Shown: positions 1-10,023, counted from the stretch's first letter. The stretch is DNA of 64,000 nucleotides from Aeribacillus composti (GCF_007827555.1 NZ_VISS01000014.1:30666-94665); one strand, 5' to 3'. Numbers and translations are program-made. The notes: generated by a model not told the origin, from the letters alone.

Positions 1-318
1 ATAAGTAATTCCATATTCAGGGTGGCCAGGATGTTTTCCTGTCGACTCATATCCGGCTGTATATCCGGTAGCCACAACTGTTTTTTTTGGATACTTTGAT
101 AAATCAATGGATTTTTCCATCGTCTGTCCTTGATTTGCATGATTAATATTTTTTGCAACGGCTTGTTGGGAATTTTCTCTTTGATTATATTGTTTGATCA
201 CCCATTTTGTCAGTTCATCTGCTTTCACACCTGAAATGGTTTCAAAAGTTGTTAAAAACGCCCCAATAAACAACAGACTCATCATAATTCTTCTAGTCCA
301 CATTTTTATACTCTTCAT
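1..318 (-). CDS. yuiC: 3D-domain cell-wall protein, YuiC-like (partial)
   Basis: This gene runs off the left edge, so only about 106 N-terminal codons are visible. The start is an ATG preceded by an AGAGGAG-type ribosome site about 14 nt away; a GTG five codons upstream is an alternative. The protein opens with a basic and hydrophobic signal segment (residues 1-33). The visible end has the beginning of a 3D (Asp-Asp-Asp) domain, with residues reading TGYTAGYESTGKHPGHPEYG. In the family this domain belongs to MltA-like murein lytic transglycosylases that act on stationary-phase or resuscitating cell wall. The neighbour yuiB supports the yuiC identity by synteny with B. subtilis. The catalytic aspartates lie outside the window, so activity is inferred from the family. 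Confidence 0.8.
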   Translation of the reverse strand, partial: MKSIKMWTRRIMMSLLFIGAFLTTFETISGVKADELTKWVIKQYNQRENSQQAVAKNINHANQGQTMEKSIDLSKYPKKTVVATGYTAGYESTGKHPGHPEYGITY

Positions 319-506
319 TTTTTCTAATTTCACTCCTCTCACCGTCTATTTGTTTCCAAATCGCAAACAAAATATACGTTGGAGGAGCTTTTGAAAGGAG
401 CGTATTTTTCAATACGTTCCGACATGTATAAATTTTCCGATAAATTAAAAATAAAATGTAGGCACTCAAATAACATTGTTTTAAAAAAAAAGCGTTTTTT
501 TTACAT

Positions 507-538
507 AAAAAAAGCCTTCCGATTATACGGAAAAGCTT
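507..538 (-). terminator. Rho-independent terminator after yuiB
   Basis: Read on the minus strand, a stem of about 10 bp (512-521 with 528-538, loop ATTATA) is followed by seven T residues. It overlaps the stop codon of yuiB. Confidence 0.65.
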
Positions 539-857
539 AAAACATTTGATATCCTCTTGCTCGAAGCATTCGAATGACAATCCCTGATAGGATCGCACCT
601 ACCATCCCGCTTCCTAAAATGAGAATGTCTGCTACGGCAAGAGAGGCGATTTTTTCCCCCAACAGAGAAAATGAGCGGCTAGGTGATTTGAAATAATCAA
701 AAAAATTCACTTCATCAATTAAAAAAATACATACTAACGGATAAAGTATCGCCATTATCCATGACATTCTTAAAAGCATATTTAATAAAAAACCGATTCC
801 AAAAAATAAAACTAAGAACAGCAGCATGGAAATCAACAGCACCGGTATGTTCATCAT
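537..857 (-). CDS. yuiB: YuiB family membrane protein
   Basis: This is a 106-residue hydrophobic protein with about three transmembrane segments (roughly residues 3-28, 30-50 and 78-97). The length and the N-terminal pattern match the YuiB family of Bacillus, whose function is unknown. The ATG start follows GGTGAGGA with suitable spacing; a second ATG comes directly after it. It lies upstream of the 3D-domain gene yuiC in the same direction, as in B. subtilis, but a terminator between them suggests separate or only partly coupled transcription. Confidence 0.75.
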   Translation of the reverse strand: MMNIPVLLISMLLFLVLFFGIGFLLNMLLRMSWIMAILYPLVCIFLIDEVNFFDYFKSPSRSFSLLGEKIASLAVADILILGSGMVGAILSGIVIRMLRARGYQMF

Positions 858-1635
858 CGTGTCCTCACCCTCAGAAAACTGTCGTATTATTATTAAAAGT
901 TTTTATGTGGTTTAATAAGGAAAAAACTTGACCAGCCTTTGTTAATTTGCCAGATCTTCTTACATGTGCCAAATCTTTAAAGCAGCAAATCGATAAATTG
1001 TTACCTTAATTATTAACCTATTTATTCCAATATATCAAGTACAAGATTTCATTTAATGGCATAAATCGGCAAAGCAAGTTTGACATGCACACAAAAAGGT
1101 TCTCAGTAGGCTCTCCAACCTTTGAGCAGTTCAAAATTTATACAAAAAAAACTGGAAGTTTCCCCAAATGTTTTAAAATGCCAAAAATCACCTTTAAGAA
1201 AGATTGTCCTATTGTACAGTGCTTTGTCTGTTTTTTACTCATGTGAGAAGCTTTTGTGCTTGTACCATAAAGAGGGATTTGGCTTCAACATTTAAGAGAG
1301 AACTTTCATTCCTTCAAGCACAAAAAAGACGGTGTAAACAAACAAAAGAAGCACAAGAACTTGAGAATAAAACGAAGAACTTTGAAGGAAATATCGGGTA
1401 TAGCTGTCCGACAGACCAAATACATCAGGCTACTATATAATTGCAGATCTGCATGGCGATTTTATGCTGAATCGAACCCTCTAATCGCAATCAGCATAGC
1501 GAGCTCTTTAATTTAATTTGTTTAAAAGCTTATTACTACGAAAATTCAATAAATACAGAGCGGCTCCTTCTCCAAACATTTTACTTTCCTGCTTTAAAAG
1601 AAATTACAAAAGCTGTTCATGTTTATAAAACATTA
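858..1635. other. Intergenic region, no gene supported
   Basis: About 780 bp, AT-rich. One 78-codon frame on the plus strand (1204-1440) starts with TTG without a convincing ribosome site and resembles nothing I know. I see no repeat or RNA structure here, and no trace of the small zinc-ribbon gene yuiA found near this place in B. subtilis. Confidence 0.5.
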
Positions 1636-1672
1636 TTTTAAAAGAGCAAAAGCCCTTAAGCCTTTGCTCTTT
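1636..1672 (-). terminator. Terminator after yumB
   Basis: On the minus strand a stem AAGAGCAAA/TTTGCTCTT (1642-1650 with 1663-1671) is followed by a T-rich run, just downstream of the yumB stop. Confidence 0.7.
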
Positions 1673-1680
1673 TCTTCAGC

Positions 1681-2895
1681 TTAAAAAAATTTGAATTTTC
1701 CTTTTTTCAACACGAGACCTGCTCCGCCAACCATATATAGCGCGCGGTTATCAATCATTTTCTTCATGAAGGATGCTTTTGTACCGACCATTTTTTTGCC
1801 TAACGCAATACCTACTGCATCATCTTCTCCTAGAGAAGCAACAGTTCCTTTAATATCTGGCTTAAATGGTTCGAGTTCTTTTTTACCGCGAATTAATGCA
1901 GCTAAATTTCTCGCGCAAACTTCTCCCTGCTGCATTGCAATTTGCGCTGTCGGCGGATATGGACGATTGATTTCCTCATTAATAATTAATGAACAGTCTC
2001 CAATAATAAACACATCATCATGTCCTGGTGCGCGCAAGTCTTTCTCTACTTTTACGCGGCCCCGCATTGCCTCAAAACCAGATTCTTCAATTACACTGTT
2101 TCCGCGCACACCAGCCGCCCAAATAACAGTGCCTGCTTTTATTTCTTCCGTTTGATCGTCTTTCCCAACAATAATTCCTTGTTCAGTACATTCTTTTATC
2201 GCTGTGCCGATTCTAAACTCAACACCTTTGCGCTGCAGTTGATTGACTGCGTACTCCACAAGTTCAGGATCGAAACCTGGAAGTGCTGTCGGTGCTGCTT
2301 CCACACAAATAATACGGACTTTTTTAGGGTCAATATCATACTCTCGGCAAAGCTCAGGAACACGGTTGGCAAGTTCGCCTAAAAACTCAATTCCAGTGAA
2401 TCCTGCACCTCCGACTACAATGGTTAGACGTGTATCATCTTTTTCTTCTTCTGTATTGTATGTAGCAAATTGATATTCAATATGCTCTCTAATTTGTCTA
2501 GCAGAATTAATGTTGGAAATTGTGAAAGCGTATTCTTTTAACCCTTGGATTCCAAACGTTTCCGGATGAGCCCCAAGAGCGACTACTAAGTAATCATAGT
2601 TAAGCTCGCCATTTTCAAGAATGACTTTTTTCTCATCTGTTTTAATTAATTTTACAGAATCTTGCACAAAGTTTACTTTGTTTGTATCAATTACATCTTT
2701 AATTGGATAGCGGCATCGGTCATGATGAAGGGTGCCTGCAGATGCTTCATGCAGCCATGTTGTTTCATAATGATAATCATGCTTATTGACAAGTGTAATA
2801 TCAGCCTCGTTCACACTCACCATTTTTTGTAGACGTGTTACGGTCATTAATCCTCCATAACCGGCACCTAAAATAACAACTTTAGGATTTCTCAC
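1681..2895 (-). CDS. yumB: Type II NADH dehydrogenase-like flavoprotein (YumB)
   Basis: A FAD-dependent pyridine nucleotide-disulfide oxidoreductase of the NDH-2 type, expected to pass electrons from NAD(P)H to quinone at the inner face of the membrane without pumping protons. An N-terminal dinucleotide-binding motif [10 protein letters not shown] (FAD) is at about residues 5-14. A second glycine motif, VVGGAGFTG, lies near residue 165 (NAD(P)H), and a C-terminal FAD motif IIGDCS is near residue 295. About 404 residues, typical for the family. I place the start at the GTG at 2895, giving [10 protein letters not shown], because the TTG at 2907 directly abuts the purine-rich site. It is transcribed divergently from yumC. 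Two such dehydrogenases (this and yutJ) are in the window; the physiological acceptor is not known from sequence. Confidence 0.85.
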   Translation of the reverse strand: MRNPKVVILGAGYGGLMTVTRLQKMVSVNEADITLVNKHDYHYETTWLHEASAGTLHHDRCRYPIKDVIDTNKVNFVQDSVKLIKTDEKKVILENGELNYDYLVVALGAHPETFGIQGLKEYAFTISNINSARQIREHIEYQFATYNTEEEKDDTRLTIVVGGAGFTGIEFLGELANRVPELCREYDIDPKKVRIICVEAAPTALPGFDPELVEYAVNQLQRKGVEFRIGTAIKECTEQGIIVGKDDQTEEIKAGTVIWAAGVRGNSVIEESGFEAMRGRVKVEKDLRAPGHDDVFIIGDCSLIINEEINRPYPPTAQIAMQQGEVCARNLAALIRGKKELEPFKPDIKGTVASLGEDDAVGIALGKKMVGTKASFMKKMIDNRALYMVGGAGLVLKKGKFKFF

Positions 2896-3188
2896 AAGAC
2901 ACACCAACCTTTTCCGTAATTTTTAAAGCGGTCAATTCTAGACTCACTTTTCACATAATTTGTGAAAATATTCACGTTCTTGGACAAAAAATTATAAGGG
3001 CAAAATTGTCAATAAAATTTAACATCTTTTTACCTATAGTCATGATATCCGTTTGTGTCCAACTTTTCAAGTTTATTTTTAAGCTAAATGATCAACTTTA
3101 TAAATCTTTAAATGACAGAATTTTTGTATTTTTACAATCTTTTTTTTATGATATGATTAATAAAGATTAACAAGAGGGGGAATCGTCT

Positions 3189-4181
3189 GTGAAAGAGGAC
3201 AGCAAAGTCTACGATATAACGATTATTGGCGGGGGACCTGTCGGGATGTTCACAGCTTTTTACGGAGGAATGAGGCAGGCTTCCGTTAAAATTATTGAAA
3301 GCCTTCCACAATTAGGAGGGCAATTGACAGCGCTTTATCCTGAAAAATACATATATGATGTAGCGGGGTTTCCAAAAATTAGAGCTCAAGAATTAGTCAA
3401 TAATTTAAAAGAACAAATTGCCTTATTCAATCCAACCGTCTGCCTTGAACAGGAAGTTCAGGAAGTTGAAAAACAAAGTGACGGGACATTTAAGTTAACG
3501 ACAAATTCAGAAATACATTATTCAAAAACGATTATCATCACTGCCGGAAACGGCGCATTTCAACCACGTAAACTTCAGCTGGAAAATGCTGAGCAATTTG
3601 AAGGGAAAAACCTGCACTATTTTGTAGAAGATTTAAACTATTTTGCAGGCAAAAAGGTCGTCCTGTTTGGAGGCGGCGACTCAGCTGTTGACTGGGCGTT
3701 AATGCTTGAGCCTATTGCAGAAAAAGTAACGGTTGTCCATCGAAGAGATAAATTTCGCGCGCACGAGCATAGCGTAAATCAATTAAAAAATTCTAAAGCA
3801 AATATATTAACACCTTTTGTTCCTGTTGAGCTTATCGGCAAGGATCGAATTGAACAAGTCGTAGTCGAAGAAGCAAAAGGAGATCGGAAAGAGATTATTG
3901 ATGTAGATGAAGTAATTGTCAATTTTGGCTTCGTTTCCTCTTTAGGCCCTATCAAAAACTGGGGGCTGGAAATTGAGAAAAATTCGATTGTTGTTAACTC
4001 AAAAATGGAAACAAATATTCCGGGAATTTATGCTGCCGGAGACATCTGTACTTATGAAGGAAAAATAAAATTAATTGCGACTGGGTTTGGCGAAGGTCCA
4101 ACAGCTGTAAACAATGCCAAAGCTTATATTGACCCAAGCGCAAAAGTTCAGCCAATGCACAGCACAAGTATGTTTAATTGA
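3189..4181 (+). CDS. yumC: Ferredoxin/flavodoxin-NADP+ reductase (YumC type)
   Basis: A thioredoxin-reductase-like ferredoxin-NADP+ reductase that moves electrons between NADPH and ferredoxin or flavodoxin in the cytosol. FAD motif TIIGGGPVG is at residues 11-19 and NADPH motif [12 protein letters not shown] near 158-169. The redox-active CxxC of thioredoxin reductase is absent, as expected for this subgroup. The C-terminal AAGDIC motif binds FAD. At 330 residues, the length and most of the sequence closely follow B. subtilis YumC, an essential enzyme there. The GTG start is preceded by a strong GAGGGGGA site. The gene is monocistronic; a copy of a 122-bp repeat follows 13 nt after its stop. 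Confidence 0.93.
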   Translation: MKEDSKVYDITIIGGGPVGMFTAFYGGMRQASVKIIESLPQLGGQLTALYPEKYIYDVAGFPKIRAQELVNNLKEQIALFNPTVCLEQEVQEVEKQSDGTFKLTTNSEIHYSKTIIITAGNGAFQPRKLQLENAEQFEGKNLHYFVEDLNYFAGKKVVLFGGGDSAVDWALMLEPIAEKVTVVHRRDKFRAHEHSVNQLKNSKANILTPFVPVELIGKDRIEQVVVEEAKGDRKEIIDVDEVIVNFGFVSSLGPIKNWGLEIEKNSIVVNSKMETNIPGIYAAGDICTYEGKIKLIATGFGEGPTAVNNAKAYIDPSAKVQPMHSTSMFN

Positions 4182-4194
4182 TGAAAAAAGATGT

Positions 4195-4316
4195 GGGTGT
4201 CTAATAAGTCATTTTTTCGGCTTATTGACCCCCTCTTTAATGTTTTAGAAACGTTGATATATCGGTGCTTATGATTTTTTGTTTTTCAATGGGGATTTGA
4301 CTTTCTGAACAGCTCC
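4195..4316 (+). repeat. 122-bp dispersed repeat, copy A
   Basis: Begins GGGTGTCTAATAAGTC and ends GAACAGCTCC. It matches the reverse complements of 25662-25781 and 36981-37102 over nearly its whole length with few differences. The first about 40 bp form a long inverted repeat (GGGTGTC...GACCCCC) able to make a hairpin. It lies 13 nt after the yumC stop and in the same orientation relative to the gene as the other two copies. Confidence 0.8.
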
Positions 4317-4362
4317 CTTACAGCGGGAATAACAAGCAAAAGTAAATTTTATTGGAAAGAAT

Positions 4363-4415
4363 AAAGGCTGTCTCGTAAAAGGTCATTTTTTATGACCTTT
4401 TGAGACAGCCTTTTT
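4363..4415 (+). terminator. Long perfect hairpin with T-run (terminator or MITE-like)
   Basis: AAAGGCTGTCTC and AAAAGGTCAT on the left pair with ATGACCTTTT and GAGACAGCCTTT on the right around a T-rich loop, followed by TTTTT. It can act as a bidirectional terminator. Hairpins of this kind also form the ends of some insertion sequences, so a tiny mobile remnant is possible. Confidence 0.5.
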
Positions 4416-4836
4416 GTCAAGTACTTTTCTAAAGAAACCAGACTGCATCAAGAAGAAGGGGCTTATCGGACAGACCATTTTTCCTTTGTTTATATCCTTC
4501 AGAAGTTTTATAAATGACTTTTCTTATGCTCTCTTTCTTCATTAAGTTCTTCAAAAGTTTTATGACGGATATTCAACACATACAATTGCTTCTTGTTGGA
4601 CTTCATTGCCTCTATGAAGGACATTTACAAATTTTATTCCTTTATTTTTATCCTTCACAGTAGCTCCAAAATCCTTCATTTTAGGAACTCAACGGACAGC
4701 CCTATCTTTTTTCAACTTTCATCGGTGATTCATATAGTCTTTCGCACGGTCTTCCATGATGAAAATCTGTGATCTGCAAATATCCTCATTTAATTCTCTA
4801 TCACTTTTAATAAGTTGCATTTAGCCGTTTTTCCCA
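4416..4836. other. Intergenic region with a possible decayed frame
   Basis: About 420 bp. A short minus-strand frame (start near 4680, about 39 codons, MKDFGATVKDKNKG...) has no good ribosome site and no relative I recognise. Nothing else is supported. Confidence 0.35.
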
Positions 4837-4893
4837 TAAAAATATCCTAATAAAGCAGACTTTTTCTTTTTGGATTCCACTTTATTAGGATAT
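4837..4893 (-). terminator. Terminator-like inverted repeat after yutM
   Basis: A 14-bp perfect inverted repeat ATATCCTAATAAAG (4842-4855) / CTTTATTAGGATAT (4880-4893) has a 24-nt loop. On the minus strand it is followed by TTTTTAT, so it probably ends the yutM transcript. The loop is longer than usual for a terminator. Confidence 0.5.
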
Positions 4894-4965
4894 ATTTTAT
4901 TGTGAGTATAGAAAAAGTTAAGGAATAAAGCGATCATTATGCTTGGCTTCAGGAAAGAATCTTTT

Positions 4966-5328
4966 TTAGCACTCTTCCGGTGTTCCAGCGTGTGTTGCAG
5001 TTCTAAAGGAGGCGCCGCAGCCGCAAGACGCAATCGCATTAGGGTTGTCTATCGTGAATCCTCCACCAAGCATCGATTGTTTATAATCAATCTTTGTTCC
5101 CTTTAATATAGGGGCGCTGTCTTTATCCACTAAAATCCGAATGCCGAATTGTTCAAATTCGTGATCATCTTCTTGTTTTTCTTGTTCAAACCCGATGCCG
5201 TATGAAAGTCCAGTGCAGCCGCCGCCTTTCACACCAATACGCAAATAGGCGCCTTCTTCTTCATTTTCTCTCATCATATCTTTTATTTGAAAAGCTGCCG
5301 CTTCGGTAAGCATAACAATTTCAGACAT
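4966..5328 (-). CDS. yutM: HesB/IscA/ErpA-family Fe-S cluster carrier
   Basis: A 120-residue A-type carrier that receives a [4Fe-4S] or [2Fe-2S] cluster from the scaffold and delivers it to apoproteins. The three conserved cysteines are visible: Cys38 in GGGCTG, and Cys102 and Cys104 in the C-terminal CGC motif. A further Cys120 is the last residue. Sequence and position upstream of dapF fit B. subtilis YutM. It is the only A-type carrier here, and the suf operon at 25.8-31 kb has none, so it may serve that system. The ATG follows AAAGGAGGATG at good spacing. It appears monocistronic. Confidence 0.88.
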   Translation of the reverse strand: MSEIVMLTEAAAFQIKDMMRENEEEGAYLRIGVKGGGCTGLSYGIGFEQEKQEDDHEFEQFGIRILVDKDSAPILKGTKIDYKQSMLGGGFTIDNPNAIASCGCGASFRTATHAGTPEEC

Positions 5329-5391
5329 GACCCATCCTCCTTTTCATTAATTTTTGAGTCACTTTTAGTATACCTTTTCAGAAAAAAACTC

Positions 5392-6264
5392 TCAAATTTC
5401 TGAACCGGATTCATAATAATAGGTCCCCGTGCAAACCGTTTCAGCAGGTCCTTTCATCAAAATGTTCCCCTCGTCAGTCCATTTAATAAATAAATCGCCG
5501 CCGGCAAGATGGACAACTGTTTCTTTGCCTCTTGTTGTTTGTTCGTTTAATACGGATGCGACCACTGCCGCACATGCTCCGGTGCCGCAAGCTTGTGTGA
5601 CACCTGAACCTCTTTCCCATACTCGAAAATGAAGCTCATGGTCGTTGACGATTTCGACAAATTCTACATTTACCCCTTCTGGAAATCTTGCATCTTTTTC
5701 GACAATCGGTCCCAATGTTGTTAATGGAGCTTTCTCAATATCGTCTACAAAAAAGATGATGTGTGGATTTCCCATCGAAACCGCTGTGACTTCATATTTC
5801 GAGCCGTTAAATTCCATGATTTCACCAATAGCTGTTTCATCTCCGTTTCCGGCCATCGGTATTTCCTTTTTTAACAGCTTAGGGTGACCCATATCAATTG
5901 TGACGCTTGATACTCGTCCATTTTCTTCATGGACTTCGGCTTCAACCAAGCCAGAAAGTGTTTCGATCAAAAACTTTTTCTCTTTTACTATGTTATGCTC
6001 ATAAACATATTTTGCGACACAGCGCAAACCGTTTCCACAGTTTTTTCCTTCTGAACCGTCACTGTTGAAAATTCTCATTTTCACATTCGCACGTTCAGAT
6101 GGAAGAATTAATATTAGCCCATCTGAACCGATGCCGGTATGAACGTTCGCAACTTTTCGCGCAATATCTGGCAGGAGATGCTCCGGAAGCGTTTCTTCGA
6201 ATCCATTTACATAAATATAACTGTTTCCTAATCCATGCATTTTTGTAAATTGAAAAGTTTCCAT
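5392..6264 (-). CDS. dapF: Diaminopimelate epimerase
   Basis: Converts LL- to meso-diaminopimelate, the step feeding lysine and peptidoglycan cross-linking; cytosolic and PLP-independent. The two catalytic cysteines sit in their usual settings: Cys76 in [11 protein letters not shown] and Cys226 in TQACGTGAC. The N-terminal [13 protein letters not shown] motif is also conserved. I place the start at the ATG at 6264, six nt after GGAGG, giving 290 residues, rather than the TTG four codons upstream that overlaps the ribosome site. The neighbours yutM and yuzB match B. subtilis order, although yutK is missing. Confidence 0.95.
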   Translation of the reverse strand: METFQFTKMHGLGNSYIYVNGFEETLPEHLLPDIARKVANVHTGIGSDGLILILPSERANVKMRIFNSDGSEGKNCGNGLRCVAKYVYEHNIVKEKKFLIETLSGLVEAEVHEENGRVSSVTIDMGHPKLLKKEIPMAGNGDETAIGEIMEFNGSKYEVTAVSMGNPHIIFFVDDIEKAPLTTLGPIVEKDARFPEGVNVEFVEIVNDHELHFRVWERGSGVTQACGTGACAAVVASVLNEQTTRGKETVVHLAGGDLFIKWTDEGNILMKGPAETVCTGTYYYESGSEI

Positions 6265-6360
6265 CTTTTCCTCCAAAACAACAAAAAATTTGTTTTTATA
6301 AGTATAAAACGTTCAAAATTTGTTGACAATAAAAATATCCCCCGTTTTCATATATAAATA

Positions 6361-6400
6361 AAAGCTCCTCGGGAAATATAAGAGGGGCTTTTATTTTTTA
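6361..6400. terminator. Bidirectional terminator between yuzB and dapF
   Basis: Stem AAAGCTCCTC (6361-6370) / GAGGGGCTTT (6382-6391), flanked by T-rich runs on both strands. The rest of the 350-bp gap between yuzB and dapF (6265-6615) shows nothing else I can identify. Confidence 0.6.
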
Positions 6401-6615
6401 TATCATCAGCCTGCCGCTTCAAACACCTTGCTCATACGTAAAAAAAAGACTCATCCGCAAAGGCAAGCGTCGTACTGAGAAACAATATTGAGATTCATAC
6501 TTACATTTTATAATATGCTCTCATACCTCGAATGAAATATTTAGAGACAGGATCAAAATAAGGAGAATCAAAAGCTTGTCTCCCTTTTAATTTTATCATT
6601 CACTTTTATTTTCTA

Positions 6616-6852
6616 TTAAAACATTGGATTTTCTTCTAAAAATTGATAAATATTTTTCACTAGCTCTTCTGCCGTTTCCCCTTCTACCGCTTCTCCGTTT
6701 ACGAGGGCAAAAAGCGATTCGTAGCATTGGCCGCAATACCCTAGGCAGCTGTATTCAACTATATCTAAATTAGGATCTTTTTCTAATTGTTCTAATGCTT
6801 TTTGTGAACCGTTTGCTAAGTTGCTGACACAAAACTCTATAATTGGTTTCAC
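6616..6852 (-). CDS. yuzB: YuzB family protein (DUF1450)
   Basis: A 78-residue protein with four cysteines (Cys8, 36, 40, 43) in a CxxxCxxC-like arrangement, [10 protein letters not shown]. This suggests a thioredoxin-fold or [2Fe-2S]-like protein; the family function is unknown. The GTG start follows AAGGAGG with 9-nt spacing. It lies next to the flavoprotein gene yutJ and near the Fe-S carriers, as in B. subtilis, where the order is conserved. A redox role is only an inference from cysteines and neighbours. Confidence 0.82.
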   Translation of the reverse strand: MKPIIEFCVSNLANGSQKALEQLEKDPNLDIVEYSCLGYCGQCYESLFALVNGEAVEGETAEELVKNIYQFLEENPMF

Positions 6853-7075
6853 GTGAATTGTCCTCCTTCTATACTCAGTAGCCTATCATAATGCTTTTTT
6901 TCTTCATTGTCAAAGCATTGAACTTCAAGGCTCATTTAACATTTTGCCATAACAATTGTGCTATTTTTCCTTAAGTATGTTGTGATTTATACATAAATTC
7001 GTTATACTTTTAGTGGCATTTGTTACGATTGTCACAGTTTTGGGGTAAACATTTGCAGGGAAAAGGGGAATCGCG

Positions 7076-8146
7076 ATGAGAAAGTTACTGCTCCTCGGAG
7101 GCGGCTATGGCGGCATGAGAATTCTTCACAAGTTGCTTCCCAATAACTTGCCGGATGGTGTCGAAATAACATTAGTGGATAAAAACCCTTATCATTGTTT
7201 AAAAACGGAATACTATGCGCTGGCTGCGGGAACGATTTCAGATCAGCACGTGCGCGTGGCCTTTCCAGAACACCCGAAATTGAACGTTCATTACGGTGAA
7301 GTCACGGACATTGACCTTGAACAAAAGCTTGTACATTTAAAAGATCAATCTCCAATCACGTATGATGATCTTATCATCGGATTAGGATGCGAAGACAAGT
7401 ATCATAATGTTCCGGGTGCTGACAAATACACTTGCAGCATTCAAACAATCGATCAATCACGTGAAACGTATCAAAAGCTGAACAATTTAGGAGCAGGTGC
7501 AACAGTCTGCATAGTTGGAGCCGGATTGAGCGGCGTTGAATTGGCAAGCGAACTGCGTGAAAGCAGATCCGATTTAAAAATCAAGCTGTTTGACCGCGGA
7601 AAAGTGATCTTATCAAACTTCCCGGAACGATTAAGCAAATATGTCCAAACATGGTTTGAAGAGCACGGGGTTGAAGTAATCAACAGCGCCAATATTACAA
7701 AAGTTGAGCCAAATATGGTTTATAACCATGATGAACCGATTCCTTGTGATGTTGTCGTTTGGACCGCAGGAATTCAACCGAATTATGTCGTAAGGAAATT
7801 GAATGTTGAAAAAGACCGGCAAGGACGGGTTATTTTAACAAAATACCATCATCTTCCTCAAGATGAACATGTGTATGTTGTTGGAGACTGTGCAAGCCTT
7901 CCTTACGCACCAAGTGCTCAACTTGCCGAAGCGCAGGCTGAACAAATTGTACAAGTATTGCTCAAAAAATGGAACAACGAACCTCTTCCAGAGGAACTGC
8001 CGCCGTTCAAATTAAAAGGCGTTCTCGGTTCTCTCGGAAAAAAATCAGGTTTTGGGATGGTAGGAGATCGCGCACTCACTGGACGTGTGCCACGTCTTTT
8101 AAAATCAGGAATTCTTTGGATTTATAAATATCATAGTGGAGCATGA
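7076..8146 (+). CDS. yutJ: NADH dehydrogenase-like flavoprotein YutJ
   Basis: A second type-II NADH dehydrogenase-like protein of 356 residues. FAD motif LLLLGGGYGG is at residues 4-13, NAD(P)H motif CIVGAGLSGVE near 145-155, and VYVVGDCAS near 260-268. It lacks the longer C-terminal membrane anchor of classical Ndh, so quinone access would be peripheral. The ATG is preceded by AAAAGGGGAATCGCG. It is flanked by yuzB and yuzD exactly as in B. subtilis. The substrate is unproven for this family member. Confidence 0.87.
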   Translation: MRKLLLLGGGYGGMRILHKLLPNNLPDGVEITLVDKNPYHCLKTEYYALAAGTISDQHVRVAFPEHPKLNVHYGEVTDIDLEQKLVHLKDQSPITYDDLIIGLGCEDKYHNVPGADKYTCSIQTIDQSRETYQKLNNLGAGATVCIVGAGLSGVELASELRESRSDLKIKLFDRGKVILSNFPERLSKYVQTWFEEHGVEVINSANITKVEPNMVYNHDEPIPCDVVVWTAGIQPNYVVRKLNVEKDRQGRVILTKYHHLPQDEHVYVVGDCASLPYAPSAQLAEAQAEQIVQVLLKKWNNEPLPEELPPFKLKGVLGSLGKKSGFGMVGDRALTGRVPRLLKSGILWIYKYHSGA

Positions 8147-8187
8147 GAAAACCGGGCGTTCATTTGTACGTCCGGCTTCTCTTTTTC
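8145..8187 (+). terminator. Terminator after yutJ
   Basis: GAGAA.CCGG.CGT (8145-8160) pairs with ACG.CCGG.CTC (8168-8181), followed by TTTTT. Confidence 0.7.
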
Positions 8188-8360
8188 CGGAACTCTTTCA
8201 CTGGAAAATATAAATCAAGAGAAATACAGTTGTCTATTATTTTGCATGCAAAAAAACGAAGCAGCGTTTTTTTTTTTTTTAGCGAATCTGTTCTTTTGGC
8301 TTGAAGAAATCGACAATGCACTTTTTCTTTCACAGTTCTGGATGACGAGTAAACTCTTTC

Positions 8361-8684
8361 TTACACAGGTTGGTAACCATGTTTTTCCATCTCTTGAAAA
8401 ATCCTTTTTATCTTTGGATTTCCTTCTCCTACTACCACTCCATTTATGACAACAAGGGGATAAAAATATTCTTCCTTCACGATTTGATCGGCTATTTTCT
8501 TTTTCTCTTCATCTTCCGGAGGACAATATATATCAATATATGTGATGTCAAATGGCTGATCTGGATATTTTCTAGTCAGTGCTGCTTCCAGCCATTCAAA
8601 TGTATCTTTTGCTGAAGGCGAATTTACACAGCTTGGACATAAGTTTTCTGCACCATAAACGCAAATTTCTACCGGTTTTCTCAT
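8361..8684 (-). CDS. yuzD: YuzD family thioredoxin-like protein (DUF1462)
   Basis: A 107-residue protein with an N-terminal CVYGAENLCPSCVNSP motif: Cys8, Cys16 and Cys19, including a CPSC pair. The later VVINGVVVGEGNP segment fits a thioredoxin/glutaredoxin fold. It belongs to the Bacillus YuzD family, whose role is unknown. It is transcribed divergently from the NifU-like gene yutI, an arrangement conserved with B. subtilis that suggests a link to Fe-S or redox metabolism. The ATG follows AGGAGAG. Confidence 0.82.
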   Translation of the reverse strand: MRKPVEICVYGAENLCPSCVNSPSAKDTFEWLEAALTRKYPDQPFDITYIDIYCPPEDEEKKKIADQIVKEEYFYPLVVINGVVVGEGNPKIKRIFQEMEKHGYQPV

Positions 8685-8832
8685 GTTTGTTCTCTCCTAT
8701 TTAATAAAATGATGATCTCCTAGATTATCCATATTAGATTTAAAAAAAATGTGATACAATGAATTTGAAACTTACAAATAGATTTTATCGCTCATTTTGA
8801 ATATAATGATGGATAAGAAAGGAGTCGATAGT

Positions 8833-9069
8833 ATGTCAGATGTTCAAATAAAAGAACAAGTACAGGAAGTTTTAGATAAGCTGCGCCCGTTTTTGCTTCG
8901 TGACGGCGGAGACTGCGAATTAGTTGATGTTGAAGAGGGCATTGTGAAATTGCGCCTTTTAGGTGCGTGCGGGAGCTGCCCAAGTTCTACCATTACTTTG
9001 AAAGCAGGTATTGAGCGGGCTCTGCTGGAAGAAGTTCCAGGCATCGTAGAAGTAGAACAAGTATTTTAA
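8833..9069 (+). CDS. yutI: NifU C-terminal domain Fe-S scaffold/carrier
   Basis: A 78-residue NifU/Nfu-type protein. The GACGSCPSS motif supplies the two cysteines that hold a cluster between subunits of a dimer. The sequence [20 protein letters not shown] is nearly identical to what I recall for B. subtilis YutI. The start is the ATG at 8833, 9 nt after AAAGGAG, and agrees with the family N-terminus; twelve upstream in-frame codons from 8797 are unlikely to be translated. A strong bidirectional terminator follows. Confidence 0.92.
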   Translation: MSDVQIKEQVQEVLDKLRPFLLRDGGDCELVDVEEGIVKLRLLGACGSCPSSTITLKAGIERALLEEVPGIVEVEQVF

Positions 9070-9070
9070 T

Positions 9071-9101
9071 GAAACAAACCGGCGAAAAGCCGGTTTGTTT
9101 C
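9071..9101. terminator. Bidirectional terminator between yutI and thrB
   Basis: A 13-bp perfect stem GAAACAAACCGGC / GCCGGTTTGTTTC with a 5-nt loop. It serves the converging yutI and hom-thrC-thrB transcripts. Confidence 0.85.
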
Positions 9102-9102
9102 T

Positions 9103-10023
9103 TTATATCAAGCTTTCAATATGAGTAAACCAAGACTTTGTCCCTTCATAATCAATTTCTAGCTGTGTTACTTCACAATGAGGAAAAGCCTCTTTTAGTT
9201 TAGGACGCAATGAGTGTCTCATGCCTTTTGGAGCAAAACACAATATCGTTGGACCTGCACCGCTCAATACAGTCCCGTACACACCGTGCTCTTTTCCTAT
9301 CTTTCGAACAGCTGACAGTTCAGGAACTAGACTTTCCCTATACGGTTGATGGAATATGTCCATTTCCATCATTTGGCCTGCCAATTCCCAATTATTATTC
9401 ATGATGCTCCCAACAAGCACATTGCTGATCGCACTGGCTTTCACCGACTGCTGAAATTTAAATGTCTTCGGCAAAACGCCTCTAGAATCCTTCGTATATA
9501 AATAATATGGCGGAATAACCGCGATAATATCCACATCCAGATTATCCACTTTTACAAAATATGTGTGGTCATCTGTTAAATAGCCGACCACTAGACCGCC
9601 TACTATAGAAGCTCCGGCATTATCCGGATGTCCCTCAAACTTGCTGGCAAAATGAATTTTTTCTTCATCGCTCAAATTCAGTTTACAAACACGATCGCAA
9701 AGCTCAATCCCTGCTGCAATGGCGGCCGCGCTGCTTCCGAGTCCTCTTGTCATCGGAATATCACTTGAAATTTCCACATAACATGCAGGAAGATTAACAC
9801 TATGTTTTTCTGCTAGCTTGGAAGCGACTTTATAAATTAAATTCTCTTTCCCTTCCGGTACGTTTGCTACTTCTTCACTTACCGGCTTAAATGTCCAATT
9901 TTCCGCAAATGTAACGGCTAGTGTTAAATAGCGGTTTAAAGCGAGCCCTACAGAATCAAAACCGGGGCCAAGATTGGCTGTACTTCCGGGAACTTGAATT
10001 TTTAACATGTCTCCTTCTTTCAT
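9103..10023 (-). CDS. thrB: Homoserine kinase
   Basis: A GHMP-family kinase that phosphorylates L-homoserine to O-phosphohomoserine for threonine synthesis. N-terminal substrate motif [19 protein letters not shown] is at about residues 10-28. The ATP-binding GHMP loop [16 protein letters not shown] is near 91-106, and the C-terminal [10 protein letters not shown] motif is also present. 306 residues, as expected. The start is the ATG at 10023, whose ATGA overlaps the thrC stop, with AAGGGAG about 10 nt upstream. The ATG five codons later is too close to its own AGGAG. It is the last gene of the hom-thrC-thrB operon and is translationally coupled. Confidence 0.95.
   Translation of the reverse strand: MKEGDMLKIQVPGSTANLGPGFDSVGLALNRYLTLAVTFAENWTFKPVSEEVANVPEGKENLIYKVASKLAEKHSVNLPACYVEISSDIPMTRGLGSSAAAIAAGIELCDRVCKLNLSDEEKIHFASKFEGHPDNAGASIVGGLVVGYLTDDHTYFVKVDNLDVDIIAVIPPYYLYTKDSRGVLPKTFKFQQSVKASAISNVLVGSIMNNNWELAGQMMEMDIFHQPYRESLVPELSAVRKIGKEHGVYGTVLSGAGPTILCFAPKGMRHSLRPKLKEAFPHCEVTQLEIDYEGTKSWFTHIESLI

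Noticed and set aside
1204..1440. 78-codon plus-strand ORF upstream of yumB
   Set aside because: TTG start, no ribosome site, no recognisable family; probably chance.
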